54,512 nucleotides of DNA from a virus, in the IMG/VR virus record IMGVR_UViG_3300007363_000026, positions 1 to 54,512 of that record; one strand, written 5' to 3'. Of the stretch, positions 1 to 7,594 are shown piece after piece. The position numbers and the translations under genes were made by a program. Each line of letters begins with the position of its first letter. Positions within the stretch are counted from its first letter, which is position 1. The notes below the pieces were generated by a model, which worked only from the letters and a program-made list of their open reading frames with translations, did no database searches and had not been told where the DNA came from.

Positions 1-109
1 GCAGATAGCGCCGCGTCTCGCAACGGCGCATCGCCCAACCGGAGCGCGGAAACCAGATGCGTTGCCGAATGCGACGGCCTCTCACCTTGGCCGTGTGGCT
101 TATGAACAT
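1..109 (-). CDS. Arg-rich small protein, cut by the left edge
   Basis: The frame opens at 109 behind a good Shine-Dalgarno (AGGAGCC, 5 nt spacing), directly after the gene ending at 126, and is still open at base 1. The visible 36 residues are rich in Arg (for example GRRIRQRIWF). If the right end of the window is joined to the left end, the frame adds about nine codons and stops in an ATGA overlap with the gene starting at 54487. The function is unknown. Part of the Arg richness may just reflect GC-rich DNA. Confidence 0.45.
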   Translation of the reverse strand, partial: MFISHTAKVRGRRIRQRIWFPRSGWAMRRCETRRYL

Positions 110-125
110 TCCAGGCTCCTGCCCT

Positions 126-308
126 TCACTCGGGTTTCTGCAAAACTTGCTGTGCGATACATTTCACAAAGTTCAGTGTGTGGTGTTCTGGGTCATCGGC
201 TCGAATGCATTGTTCAGCAATGTTGCGCAGCGCCGCCTCAAGCTCTGCGATGCGACGCACGGCGCTCTCAGGGATTTCGCCATCCGTCCCGTACCACCTC
301 ATGCGCAT
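126..308 (-). CDS. small hypothetical protein (60 aa)
   Basis: The protein is mostly helical, with an AELEAALRNIAEQC segment and a C-terminal VKCIAQQVLQ. The start at 308 has a GGAG Shine-Dalgarno 8 nt upstream. It lies in the leftward set that begins at 1395. No family was recognised. Confidence 0.5.
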   Translation of the reverse strand: MRMRWYGTDGEIPESAVRRIAELEAALRNIAEQCIRADDPEHHTLNFVKCIAQQVLQKPE

Positions 309-324
309 GGCATTCGCTCCTTTT

Positions 325-573
325 TCAAACTAAGTTTTCAAGCTCTCGCGCCAGCGCATGAAGCTGCTGAGGAAGTTCGTCGTCGCCCACCATGTCGGCG
401 GCGTAGCGAAGGCGTCGAGAGATATCAAGGACGCGGCGCTCACGCTGGATCAACAAGCGGGCCACGCGCTCGATCAGGTGATTGCGCCCGCGCCCGACCA
501 TCCCGCGGCCGTCCGTGTCATAGATGGCCCGACGCGCCAGCGTCATGGCCTCATCCCAACTTGTTTCCTGCAC
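325..573 (-). CDS. small hypothetical protein (82 aa)
   Basis: It starts with GTG at 573 behind a strong GGAGG Shine-Dalgarno (6 nt spacing). The protein is highly charged and helical (LIERVARLLIQRERRVLDISRRL), with an acidic stretch in the middle (DDELPQQLHALARELE). It is probably cytoplasmic. The function is unknown. Confidence 0.6.
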   Translation of the reverse strand: MQETSWDEAMTLARRAIYDTDGRGMVGRGRNHLIERVARLLIQRERRVLDISRRLRYAADMVGDDELPQQLHALARELENLV

Positions 574-592
574 TGGTCGCCTCCTTTGTCTC

Positions 593-823
593 TCAAAATT
601 CTACTGGCTTGTCATTGTCGAGATCGCCAACGCGCATAAGGACGTACATGCCGGGAGGCCTCCTAATCGCGCCGATAATCTTTTCCTCATGGATCGCAAC
701 GATGTGCCTGCCGTCGGCGGCAGCGGTGCGGATTATCTGATCCTTGCGATCCTCGGTTTCCATGGCGACAATCTCTAAAAGTTCAGTGAATAGTTTCACA
801 TGGGCCACCGCCGCCTCCTTCAT
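593..823 (-). CDS. small hypothetical protein (76 aa)
   Basis: The start at 823 was chosen because its ATG overlaps the stop of the upstream gene (ATGA, 820-823), as is usual in this genome. A longer frame exists upstream, but it only shadows the 191-residue gene. The N-terminal half is helical and the C-terminal half looks like a small beta domain (HIVAIHEEKIIGAIRRPPGMYVLMRV). The function is unknown. Confidence 0.6.
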   Translation of the reverse strand: MKEAAVAHVKLFTELLEIVAMETEDRKDQIIRTAAADGRHIVAIHEEKIIGAIRRPPGMYVLMRVGDLDNDKPVEF

Positions 824-1395
824 CTCGTCTTCTGCCGGGGGCCAAGCTTCGCGTGCGCCCGCCAGCGGTTCATTCGCGGATTGATAGCCTTGAACGCGGC
901 CTCGCACTCCACCCAGCCCGGATACTTCTTCACGTTGGACCAGATGCCCTCGAACCGTTCCCACTCTACATCCGTGAGCACGACAGCGCGGCTCTTGTTC
1001 GTCTTGGCCATCGCCTGACCGCGCACGTGCTTGGCAAGCTGGGTCCGCACCACTTCCAGCATGGCCTTGCGAAGCCCAGGCGTATCGGCTGTTAGGCCGG
1101 TATCCAAGTCCCTCACGGCGGCGCTGCAACCTCTAGGGAGCTTTGCCAGTTTAGCCGTGAACGCATCATAGTCGCGGAGCATATCAGAAGCCCGCTTGCG
1201 CGGCTCCGCCAGCAGGAACGCATACGCCAAAACGACGGTGGATTTCTCGCGCACCATCCTAAGCAGATACTCACGCGGGTGCTCGCCAAGGTCTACGATG
1301 CGCTTCACGCGCTCCGCTTCAAGGCGTGCACGCTGTTCAGATGCGGAGAGCCACCTATGGTGGCGCACGACGCCGATGTAGTCTTGGTCAACCAT
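820..1395 (-). CDS. hypothetical protein (191 aa), first gene of the left edge operon
   Basis: This is a basic, mostly helical protein of 191 residues. The C-terminal half reads like a small conserved domain (VVLTDVEWERFEGIWSNV, then a Trp-rich YPGWVECEAAFKAIN), and the basic tail is compatible with nucleic-acid binding. No named family was recognised. The ATG at 1395 sits only a base or so downstream of the predicted transcription start of a strong sigma70-type promoter, so the mRNA would be almost leaderless. Confidence 0.6.
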   Translation of the reverse strand: MVDQDYIGVVRHHRWLSASEQRARLEAERVKRIVDLGEHPREYLLRMVREKSTVVLAYAFLLAEPRKRASDMLRDYDAFTAKLAKLPRGCSAAVRDLDTGLTADTPGLRKAMLEVVRTQLAKHVRGQAMAKTNKSRAVVLTDVEWERFEGIWSNVKKYPGWVECEAAFKAINPRMNRWRAHAKLGPRQKTR

Positions 1396-1402
1396 TTGTG
1401 CA

Positions 1403-1446
1403 AATCTACTTTACTGGTTGCAAATCGTCAACCGCTTTGGTAGAGT
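1403..1446. promoter_or_regulatory. overlapping divergent promoters with an operator-like palindrome
   Basis: Leftward promoter: TTGACG (1431-1426), 17 bp, TAGATT (1408-1403), feeding the gene at 1395. Rightward promoter: TTGCAA (1418-1423), 17 bp, TAGAGT (1441-1446), feeding the gene at 1456. The two -35 boxes lie inside the inverted repeat GGTTG-N8-CAACC (1416-1433), so one bound protein could block both. A direct repeat GCAAATC occurs at 1400-1406 and 1420-1426. Both predicted transcription starts fall within a few bases of the start codons. Confidence 0.6.
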
Positions 1447-1455
1447 GCACGCAGG

Positions 1456-1695
1456 ATGAAGTCAACAATCAATGAGACAGAGGCCTCTGACATGTGCCAA
1501 TGCAGTCAGTGCAACACGACACCAGAGCAAGAGGCGCACTTCTACCTCAGTGCAGCCATCGAAAATTTGACCGAAAATCAGACACAGCTTGATGCGGACG
1601 GGGTGCGAGTTGGCGTGTCGCGTGAGGCATTGGAGATAGTTCTTCGGCACCTCACGATGCCGGATCTTTCGGCCAACGATCCAACTCCGTTCTGA
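1456..1695 (+). CDS. small hypothetical protein (79 aa) with Cys-rich N-terminus
   Basis: The start ATG lies about 3 nt after the predicted transcription start. The N-terminal part carries MCQCSQCNTT, three closely spaced cysteines that could bind metal, followed by a helical body with a polar C-terminus. It is the first of four small rightward genes. The function is unknown. Confidence 0.55.
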   Translation: MKSTINETEASDMCQCSQCNTTPEQEAHFYLSAAIENLTENQTQLDADGVRVGVSREALEIVLRHLTMPDLSANDPTPF

Positions 1696-1717
1696 AGTGA
1701 AGGAAAGGGCCACGGCC

Positions 1718-1918
1718 ATGAAGCGCAGCATCAACTTTCGCGGACGCGCAGGAAAGCATCTGACGCTAGTAAACTTCGCCGCGCTTTGTGAGCGCTACGG
1801 GGTAGACCCGGCAAAGGCGTTGCAAAAGCCCGATGACGCGACGCCGTATCTTGAGGCTATGGAGAAGCCGAAAGGCGAAAGCCTGGAAGCTTTCACGGAC
1901 CGCATGATGAAAGAGTGA
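1718..1918 (+). CDS. small hypothetical protein (66 aa)
   Basis: The start at 1718 is preferred over an in-frame GTG at 1697 because it follows the repeated initiation motif AAGGGCC-N-CGGCC directly before the ATG, which is also seen before the next genes. The protein is basic at the N-terminus (MKRSINFRGRAGKH) and helical. No family was recognised. Confidence 0.6.
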   Translation: MKRSINFRGRAGKHLTLVNFAALCERYGVDPAKALQKPDDATPYLEAMEKPKGESLEAFTDRMMKE

Positions 1919-1934
1919 GACAAGGGCCGCGGCC

Positions 1935-2171
1935 ATGGAATGGAAGCCCCATAAGTACGGGACCGGCGCCGACCTCGACCTGGGCATCGGCAGTCTGATG
2001 GTGGAGTACGAGTCCACGCTGCGGCTGGAGCCGGGAGCGCCACGCTACAACGTGTTTGTGTTTGGCAAGCGCCTGAAAACGCGCAGCGAGAGTTTTGAAG
2101 AAGGCAAGGAGCGGGCCGTCACTGTCGCCAGGAAGTGGCTAGCCGAAGCTCAGGACAAGCTTTCAACCTGA
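1935..2171 (+). CDS. small hypothetical protein (78 aa)
   Basis: It starts right after the second copy of the AAGGGCC initiation motif. The predicted fold is a small alpha/beta domain (YNVFVFGKRLKTRSESFEEGKERAVTVARKWL), reminiscent of single-domain DNA-mimic or dsRBD-sized proteins, but no family is recognised. Confidence 0.6.
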   Translation: MEWKPHKYGTGADLDLGIGSLMVEYESTLRLEPGAPRYNVFVFGKRLKTRSESFEEGKERAVTVARKWLAEAQDKLST

Positions 2172-2193
2172 TAGCAAGAAAAGGGCCTCTGCC

Positions 2194-2424
2194 GTGAGCA
2201 ACCCAACAGTGGAGGATTTGCAGATGCTGTTTCGCAACCCGGACAACATGACCGACGACGAAAAGCGCGCGCAACTTCGGAAGTGCTATGGCGGCTCTTT
2301 GGTGCCACCGCCGGGCCACTACGGCAGCAAGTCAAGTGAGTTGCTGGTGGTGGTAGGCATCATTGTTTTCATTATCGCACCGCAGATTGCGCTGGCCATT
2401 GTACGGCTGCTTTTCGGCGCGTAA
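2194..2424 (+). CDS. small membrane protein (76 aa, C-terminal TM)
   Basis: It starts with GTG at 2194, placed by the third copy of the AAGGGCC initiation motif. Residues 1-48 are soluble. Residues from about 49 to the end form one long hydrophobic segment (LLVVVGIIVFIIAPQIALAIV), so this is probably a tail-anchored inner-membrane protein. The function is unknown. It is the last gene before the convergent late operon. Confidence 0.55.
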   Translation: MSNPTVEDLQMLFRNPDNMTDDEKRAQLRKCYGGSLVPPPGHYGSKSSELLVVVGIIVFIIAPQIALAIVRLLFGA

Positions 2425-2532
2425 TCAATCACCGAGAGAAGGGCCTGTCCATATCGGTATATACAAGCGTAAAGATATAGTTCAAGGAATCCAAACCACC
2501 TGACGCACCTATTGGTGCAGTCACCCCGGTGT

Positions 2533-2670
2533 TTAGTGGAACCAATCGAAAAAGATCAAAAACGACGCCAGCATCACCCAGAAGGCATCCCGTAGCGTTT
2601 TAGGCAACGTTCGCCATGCCCCGACGATCACGGCGACCCCAAGAACGCTCGCCAATACGGAAGTCCCCAC
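2533..2670 (-). CDS. small holin-like membrane protein
   Basis: This small hydrophobic reading frame is the last gene of the late operon. From GTG at 2670 it has 45 residues with two possible membrane segments (SVLASVLGVAVIVGAW and FWVMLASFLIFF). From GTG at 2631, which overlaps the upstream stop as GTGA, it has 32 residues and one segment. Size, hydrophobicity and position beside endolysin and spanins suggest a holin or pinholin-type protein. Neither start has a strong Shine-Dalgarno, so start and role are tentative. Confidence 0.4.
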   Translation of the reverse strand: MGTSVLASVLGVAVIVGAWRTLPKTLRDAFWVMLASFLIFFDWFH

Positions 2671-3116
2671 TTGTACGCGGCTACGGCTGCTGCGGTTATC
2701 GGCGCCCAGTTGGCAGCCAGCTTCGGCGCAAAGTCGAGAAACTTTTCTCCGAGTTTCACCCAGGTGGGCTGCTGCGGCTTCAAGCTCGCGTTGTAGGTTG
2801 CCTGATTGGCTTCCACCCGCCCCAAAGCCTGTCCCTGGTCCGAGATCATACGCTGCAGCAGCCCCATAGCGTACTCGAGAAGGCTCTCTATACGGGTCAG
2901 TTTCTGGGCCGCCGCTTCGAACCCAAGCTGGCGCTGCGAGATTTGGTTGATCCCCATCTGAGCGTCGATCAGAGACTTGTGAATAGCTTGGTAATTCGTT
3001 CGGTCGGAATTGATGATCACGTTCTGATTGCCCTCGACCCGGCTGATCGACTGGTCGATGCGCCCCAAGGCCTGAGCGATAGCGCTCAGTCTCTCTAGTA
3101 TAATCGTCCTGGGCAT
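2628..3116 (-). CDS. coiled-coil protein of the lysis region (162 aa)
   Basis: A long heptad-like N-terminal region (residues about 5-110, for example RLSAIAQALGRIDQSISRVEGNQ) is followed by a weakly hydrophobic C-terminal segment (ANWAPITAAAVAAYKWGL). It lies between the spanins and a small membrane protein. It could be a membrane-associated lysis regulator or a virion component. No family was recognised. The reading frame is clearly coding by its helical periodicity. Confidence 0.6.
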   Translation of the reverse strand: MPRTIILERLSAIAQALGRIDQSISRVEGNQNVIINSDRTNYQAIHKSLIDAQMGINQISQRQLGFEAAAQKLTRIESLLEYAMGLLQRMISDQGQALGRVEANQATYNASLKPQQPTWVKLGEKFLDFAPKLAANWAPITAAAVAAYKWGLPYWRAFLGSP

Positions 3117-3208
3117 CTGTCATCGCGGCTCTGGTTAGATGTTGGGTCTCCATGGGCTACGCGAGGACTGCTGCACGAACGTCTTGATTGGTTATTGGTT
3201 GCTTCCGG

Positions 3209-3490
3209 TTAGGAAGTTTTCGGCGGCTGCTTCGGCTCTGGGCAGTCGTCAGAATAGACGGTCTTCTTCCCGCTCTTAAGGGTTGCCAGCACAGAGTTGT
3301 GGGCAATCACCTGTTGGCGGGTTTCTTTCGTGTCCTGACATGACCAGCCAATCGACTTGAACGGCTTAAGGTTTGTCGCTGGGATCTCTCTTGGCTGGGT
3401 CTCGCACCCCGCGCTTGCCAGAGACAACATCAGAGCGCACATCGTCAGACTTTTGGGCGTCTTCATTGGCTTTCTTCTCAATCTTTTCAT
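3209..3490 (-). CDS. Rz1-like outer-membrane spanin lipoprotein
   Basis: It has a basic N-terminus, a hydrophobic core (LTMCALMLSLASAG) and a Cys at a lipobox-like SAGC, then a short Pro-containing mature part ending in PKQPPKTS. The gene overlaps the 3' part of the i-spanin gene by about 125 nt in another frame, the classical Rz/Rz1 arrangement. It is expected to sit in the outer membrane and, with the i-spanin, fuse the two membranes at lysis. The start could also be at 3466. Confidence 0.65.
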   Translation of the reverse strand: MKRLRRKPMKTPKSLTMCALMLSLASAGCETQPREIPATNLKPFKSIGWSCQDTKETRQQVIAHNSVLATLKSGKKTVYSDDCPEPKQPPKTS

Positions 3491-3620
3491 TCTGCATGCG
3501 GGCGCCTACCGAGCGCTCATGCTTTTGCCAGACCTTGAAGCCACCAAGAGCGACCACCGACACTCCGAGTAGCTGGAGCACGCGGGAACCAAGAAAGATG
3601 CGGGCAAGCGCAAGCATCAT
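3366..3620 (-). CDS. Rz-like inner-membrane spanin
   Basis: An N-terminal membrane segment (LGSRVLQLLGVSVVALGGF) is followed by a charged periplasmic domain rich in Lys, Glu and Asp. The ATG overlaps the endolysin stop (ATGA at 3620-3617). The topology, size (84 aa) and the embedded lipoprotein gene downstream match the two-component spanins of Gram-negative phages. It is shorter than lambda Rz. Confidence 0.6.
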   Translation of the reverse strand: MMLALARIFLGSRVLQLLGVSVVALGGFKVWQKHERSVGARMQNEKIEKKANEDAQKSDDVRSDVVSGKRGVRDPAKRDPSDKP

Positions 3621-4405
3621 TGCACTGCCTCCTTTGGAAGATAGCGGCCTTCCTCATAGTCTTGTCGCGTGAAGTATTTGAACGCTGCGAAGGCCAGAGC
3701 CGCGAGCACGCAGAAGGCAATAGCCATCTCGATCCCGTATTCCTTGATGAAAGCGGCGGCCTGCTGCGCGTAGCCAAGGCTGTCGGCAATGGTTAGTCCG
3801 GCCAAGCTCAGACCTGTTGTTGCCGTAAGAGCCTGCCCAGCGTTGGCTGTGGCCACCTTTCTGGATCCCTCCGGGACATCTGCCGGCGGCGCCACGAGCT
3901 GCGGCATATCCGGCCCCTTTGACGGCTCGTCTGGCGTAAGAAACATGGCCGTCTCGCCTGCGCGGCGTCTAACCAGCCCAGGCAACACCACAAGCTGCTG
4001 CGTCCTTGGGTTTCGAGCCTTGTTGTAGAGCGCAAAAGACCGGGACGCTCCAGCCGGATCGCCTGCATTCAGCTTCTTGACAATGCTGGAGGCGCCAAGG
4101 GCGTAAACCCCACAATTGTAGGAGAACGAAACCAGTGCATCGAACTGGTTTTGCGTCATGTCGACCGTTACCACTCGGTTGACTGCGGCCTCGTGCTTCG
4201 CAAGTTCAAGCTTGAAGCGGTCAAGGGCCTGCTGGCGCGTCCATACCTCACCCTCTCGGATGCCTTCAGTGCATCCGTAGCCGATTGTGAGCACCCCTGC
4301 GGGGCAGTAGTACGTCGTGCAATCACCGTTCGGGAGTTCCCGGTGGTAGCCCTCGAATGAGGCAATGAACTCAACGCCTTTTTGGGAGATCTTCATTTCA
4401 GTCAC
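3617..4405 (-). CDS. endolysin, GH24 lysozyme family, with C-terminal membrane segment
   Basis: The N-terminal 150 residues match phage T4-type lysozymes (GH24): SFEG with the catalytic Glu at about 18, then CPAGVLTIGYG with Cys34 and Thr40 in the C-x5-T spacing of the family. It should cleave the MurNAc-GlcNAc bonds of peptidoglycan. Between Glu18 and Cys34 there is an extra loop (PNGDCTTYY). After a Pro-rich linker the C-terminus has a hydrophobic helix (about 224-243, IAFCVLAALAFAAFKYF), which would tether the enzyme to the membrane. It starts with GTG in a GTGA overlap with the upstream 27-residue gene. An ATG at 4396 is an alternative. Confidence 0.85.
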   Translation of the reverse strand: MTEMKISQKGVEFIASFEGYHRELPNGDCTTYYCPAGVLTIGYGCTEGIREGEVWTRQQALDRFKLELAKHEAAVNRVVTVDMTQNQFDALVSFSYNCGVYALGASSIVKKLNAGDPAGASRSFALYNKARNPRTQQLVVLPGLVRRRAGETAMFLTPDEPSKGPDMPQLVAPPADVPEGSRKVATANAGQALTATTGLSLAGLTIADSLGYAQQAAAFIKEYGIEMAIAFCVLAALAFAAFKYFTRQDYEEGRYLPKEAVQ

Positions 4406-4485
4406 CCCTTAAGATGGGCAACGCACACAAACAGGAACACTCCAACAACAAGCCATCCGGCGATATCTTCGATGAAGGCAAGCAT
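4402..4485 (-). CDS. 27-residue single-TM protein before the endolysin
   Basis: A tiny frame with one membrane helix (IAGWLVVGVFLFVCVAHL). Its ATG overlaps the stop of the tail-fibre gene (TGATG, 4487-4483) and its TGA overlaps the endolysin GTG start (GTGA). Being coupled on both sides makes it a likely real gene. The position suggests a lysis role such as a pinholin or holin partner, which is inference only. Confidence 0.5.
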   Translation of the reverse strand: MLAFIEDIAGWLVVGVFLFVCVAHLKG

Positions 4486-6110
4486 CAGTAGAGCGTCGCG
4501 ATTGGTCCCACACCCGTCGTGAACGTCGTCGGCGGCGTGATGGTGGTAAATGTGCCGTAGGTTTCGCCGGTCTTCTTGCTGGCGCGGAAGCGGCCAAACG
4601 TGTGCGAATTGAAGCGGTACCCTGTGTTATTGCACTGGAGTAACACGTAGTACGTGGCTGGACCGTAGAGCGTCGTCGAGGCTGACAGAGCCAGATCCTG
4701 ATAGGCGTCAGTGCCAGAGGCTGCCGTTGATGCCGTCTGCACCAGAACAGCGCCTGAACTTGTCGCAATGGCCGCCTTGATGTTTCCAGCCACTGCCGAG
4801 CCGTTGAAGATGGAAATCCCCGTACACGTGCAGTTCGCGGCAACAAACACCTCTGCAATGTAGGTTTCCGTAACGGACGGGGTGGTGTCGGTGCCGTCCG
4901 TCGAAACCTGCGCAGGAATGCCGCCGGTATGGAAGGCAGTCGCCTGCGCGACATATCCGGTTCCAAGTGCATAGGTCGCTGTCGGAAGCGCAAGAATGAT
5001 CCATTTTACAGTGATGTTCTTCGGGCGTGTTTCCGACGTGCTGTCGTTCGCCGCCGTATTGGCAACCGTGACGCTGATGCCGGTGGTGTTGGAGGCCGTG
5101 GCCTTGGTGGCTGCACTGCCAATCGTTGTGTCATTATCGCCGGTTATGTTGAACCCGGTCGGGGTCGCGCCGCCTCCATTACCAGCAAGACGAGCGTCAG
5201 AAGTCATGTTGTGCGTGTGGCCGGGGTCGGTCACAGACGCCGTGTGGTTGTGGCGCAGGAAAGCAGACGCCTGCTTTGTACCAACTGAAGCGCCCGTGGT
5301 GCCGTCGCCGCGATCGGTTCGAGAACTTGCCTCCGTACCGGATGCGTCAAAGCCGCGAAGGAAGTAATCCTTGTAATTTGGCAGGTTGAACGTTGTTGAG
5401 CCGTCACCCGTGCCGTAATTGGTGCCGATAACGGCAAACAGCGCTGAATAGGTGGTGCGCGAAACCGCCGTCCCATCGCACTCGAGCCAGCCGCTTGGAA
5501 CCGTCGTCATGGGCCAAGCCATAACCACGCCCACGGACATGGCCACGGGGTTGGCCGCGCTCGACTGCAGGATAAACTGCGTCCCGTCGTAAACGACAGA
5601 ACACATGATGTTGGCGATGATCTCGCCAGACGTCAGAGCCTGACCGGCCGCCGTATAAACGTTTTTGGTGCCGTTGCCGTCCACGTTAATGGTGACGGTG
5701 CTCGAGCTGGTGGCGGTTGGTATGAACGTGAACCGCTGGCCAGCAACGTATGAAGTCAGGCTATAGCCCGTCGTCAGCGTGATGGCATTTGCCGTGCCGC
5801 CGACCGTAGGTGCCCAAATGCCCTTCTGAGACACCACATCATCAAGGCGCGCGTAATTGAGAGGACCAGCCGCGGCTCCGACGTTGGAGTGATAAAACCC
5901 GCCCATCGGAAGGTGAGCCGTGGCCGTGTTGCCGCCATCTTTCTTGAGGCAAGAATTGACGCCGTCCGCAATGTCCTGATCGTGGACATCATGGTCGGAA
6001 GCCACGATATCCCGACCTGCGGCATCAGCAAGCTGCCATGTGGTCGACCCAGTGCGCGTGCCATCCGTCCGAGAGAACGTCTGACTGCCGGTTGATCCGC
6101 TCCAAGACAT
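4485..6110 (-). CDS. tail fibre / collar-domain protein (541 aa)
   Basis: The centre holds a phage tail collar domain (about residues 193-255: VGVVMAWPMTTVPSGWLEC, then LPNYKDYFLRG), a fold typical of receptor-binding tail fibres. The N-terminal part should attach to the virion. The C-terminal 150 residues form a beta-rich domain of small side chains (Thr, Ser, Ala), probably the distal receptor-binding tip. It is one of three consecutive fibre-like genes just upstream of lysis. Confidence 0.75.
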   Translation of the reverse strand: MSWSGSTGSQTFSRTDGTRTGSTTWQLADAAGRDIVASDHDVHDQDIADGVNSCLKKDGGNTATAHLPMGGFYHSNVGAAAGPLNYARLDDVVSQKGIWAPTVGGTANAITLTTGYSLTSYVAGQRFTFIPTATSSSTVTINVDGNGTKNVYTAAGQALTSGEIIANIMCSVVYDGTQFILQSSAANPVAMSVGVVMAWPMTTVPSGWLECDGTAVSRTTYSALFAVIGTNYGTGDGSTTFNLPNYKDYFLRGFDASGTEASSRTDRGDGTTGASVGTKQASAFLRHNHTASVTDPGHTHNMTSDARLAGNGGGATPTGFNITGDNDTTIGSAATKATASNTTGISVTVANTAANDSTSETRPKNITVKWIILALPTATYALGTGYVAQATAFHTGGIPAQVSTDGTDTTPSVTETYIAEVFVAANCTCTGISIFNGSAVAGNIKAAIATSSGAVLVQTASTAASGTDAYQDLALSASTTLYGPATYYVLLQCNNTGYRFNSHTFGRFRASKKTGETYGTFTTITPPTTFTTGVGPIATLY

Positions 6111-6131
6111 TCCTTGTTTTCCTTTGAGATC

Positions 6132-6800
6132 CTATGCCCAAGACGCGGCAACGATGCTGCGCACGCCGGATGAACCCGCTCCACTAATGCTGCGGCCGGT
6201 CTGTGCTGCCAGGTTTTGATTGCTGCCCGTTGCCCACCCAAGGCCAGAAAGAGCCGCGTTGCGATCCGTTGACAGGCCGCTCAGAGTGATGGCCTCAGTA
6301 ATATTGCTGCCCGTCGTTGCAATGGCGACGCCGCTGTCCGGCACATTCAAGCTACACGAAACAGATGTCACGGCATTGCCGCTGCCAGTTGCTGTGTGAT
6401 ACGGCGTCGAGCTTGAAAGACCAGAGACATTGTAACCGTTGACGCATAAGCCGCGAGACGCCGATGAGCCGAAACCAATGACAACGCTTTGGTTGCCCCC
6501 AGGCGACACAATCGAGGCGATGGCCGATGCCAGCGCGAGAGATGAGCCGTTATTGCCATACGTCTGAACGTTGATTGTCGCTGCCACGCCGTTGACGGTT
6601 ACGCTTGAGACGGACAAGGACGAGGCGGCTTGGTTGGCGATGACGCACAGCACCAACAGACTGCCGGCAGATCCCGTGTTGAAGTTACTGAACGTGTAAT
6701 TGCTGGCGTTTGCGGCGAACGGCGTCGCCTCGTAAACGTAGATGCTAGAACCAGCAGCCCCGCCAGATCCAAACCCCACAAGATGCGTTGCGAGAAACAT
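6132..6800 (-). CDS. beta-rich fibre-like virion protein (222 aa)
   Basis: Low-charge, Ser/Ala/Gly/Thr/Asn-rich sequence with short hydrophobic strands (SLLVLCVIANQAASSLSVSSVTV), typical of phage appendage proteins. The ATG overlaps the stop of the upstream gene as TGATG at 6800. No named family. It is probably a fibre subunit or accessory tip protein. Confidence 0.6.
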   Translation of the reverse strand: MFLATHLVGFGSGGAAGSSIYVYEATPFAANASNYTFSNFNTGSAGSLLVLCVIANQAASSLSVSSVTVNGVAATINVQTYGNNGSSLALASAIASIVSPGGNQSVVIGFGSSASRGLCVNGYNVSGLSSSTPYHTATGSGNAVTSVSCSLNVPDSGVAIATTGSNITEAITLSGLSTDRNAALSGLGWATGSNQNLAAQTGRSISGAGSSGVRSIVAASWA

Positions 6801-7594
6801 CAGGTGTCTGTGTTGGCGTCGGTGGTCAGGAACAGCGTAATGCCGTGCAGGCGCGCATCAATGGCCATGGTGTCGGAGCCATCAGAAGGAACTCGCTTCA
6901 CCTGATACACAACCCAATCCTGTGCGGCTGGCGTGCCGGCGATGGTGATGGCCGAGCTTTCGGCCGTGATGTAAATCGTGTTTGTGGTGCCGCCCGTGTC
7001 AGCAACCTGCTGCGCCGTGCCAAAGGCCGCATCCCCAGCGTCACCGTCAGAGATCGCAACGGCCTCGAGCGCCCAGACCACACCGAAATTCGTCGTCGTC
7101 GCTGCGTGGCTCCATGTCGCTTGGAACGTCACGGTGCTCTCGTTCCATGACTTCGGCATGCGAATGGAGAACTGCGCGAATTCCTGCGTCGTGGTGTCGA
7201 AGTCCAAGGACTTCAGCATCACCTTATTGCTGGATGTCTCGACCGTGCCCGTTGAAGGCCCGTTGGTGGTCCTTGAGACCATGGCTGTGGCCGGTATCCA
7301 GACCGTATGCTTGCCAGCCCCGTTGACCGCTACGCCATTCTCTGTGATTGCACCCGTGGTTGCCAGTGTCCCGACCCCGGACATATTGCCGGAATCGTCG
7401 ACAGTGATTGCGCTGGCTTGCGCTCCCTTGGCTACCCCGTCCGACCGAAGAACCCGGTTGTCATTGGTGAACGCCGCAGACGCAGAAACTGCGTTGTAGG
7501 CCCCTGCTGTCCGCAGTGCCTCGATTTCAGTTCCAACGTCGGAGAAGTTGTCCCCGTTGTTGGATGGGTGATGGATGATCTTGTTGGACTTCAT
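6800..7594 (-). CDS. fibre/appendage protein (264 aa)
   Basis: The N-terminal 100 residues resemble the repetitive head regions of phage fibres (NRVLRSDGVAKGAQASAI, DDSGNMSGVGTLATTGAIT), followed by a compact beta domain (VWIPATAMVSR and onwards) often found as a C-terminal jelly-roll in phage structural proteins. The ATG overlaps the upstream stop (ATGA, 7591-7594). It is a probable receptor-binding or tail appendage component. Confidence 0.6.
   Translation of the reverse strand: MKSNKIIHHPSNNGDNFSDVGTEIEALRTAGAYNAVSASAAFTNDNRVLRSDGVAKGAQASAITVDDSGNMSGVGTLATTGAITENGVAVNGAGKHTVWIPATAMVSRTTNGPSTGTVETSSNKVMLKSLDFDTTTQEFAQFSIRMPKSWNESTVTFQATWSHAATTTNFGVVWALEAVAISDGDAGDAAFGTAQQVADTGGTTNTIYITAESSAITIAGTPAAQDWVVYQVKRVPSDGSDTMAIDARLHGITLFLTTDANTDT

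Larger units (their letters stand above)
1704..2452 (+). repeat. four-copy AAGGGCC translation-initiation motif
   Basis: Near-identical copies occur at 1704-1720 and 1922-1937 (each ending in ATG), at 2181-2196 (ending in GTG) and at 2439-2452. The first three place the start codon directly after a GGCC or TGCC block. The fourth is followed by ATA instead of ATG and by no gene, so it looks like an orphan or decayed copy. Confidence 0.6.

Noticed and set aside
2504-2517. Terminator between convergent operons (GCACC-TATT-GGTGC)
   Set aside because: Only a 5-bp stem with no T-run on either strand; too weak to call.
4485-6110. Diversity-generating retroelement in the fibre region
   Set aside because: No reverse transcriptase frame and no template/variable repeat pair were seen near the fibre genes.
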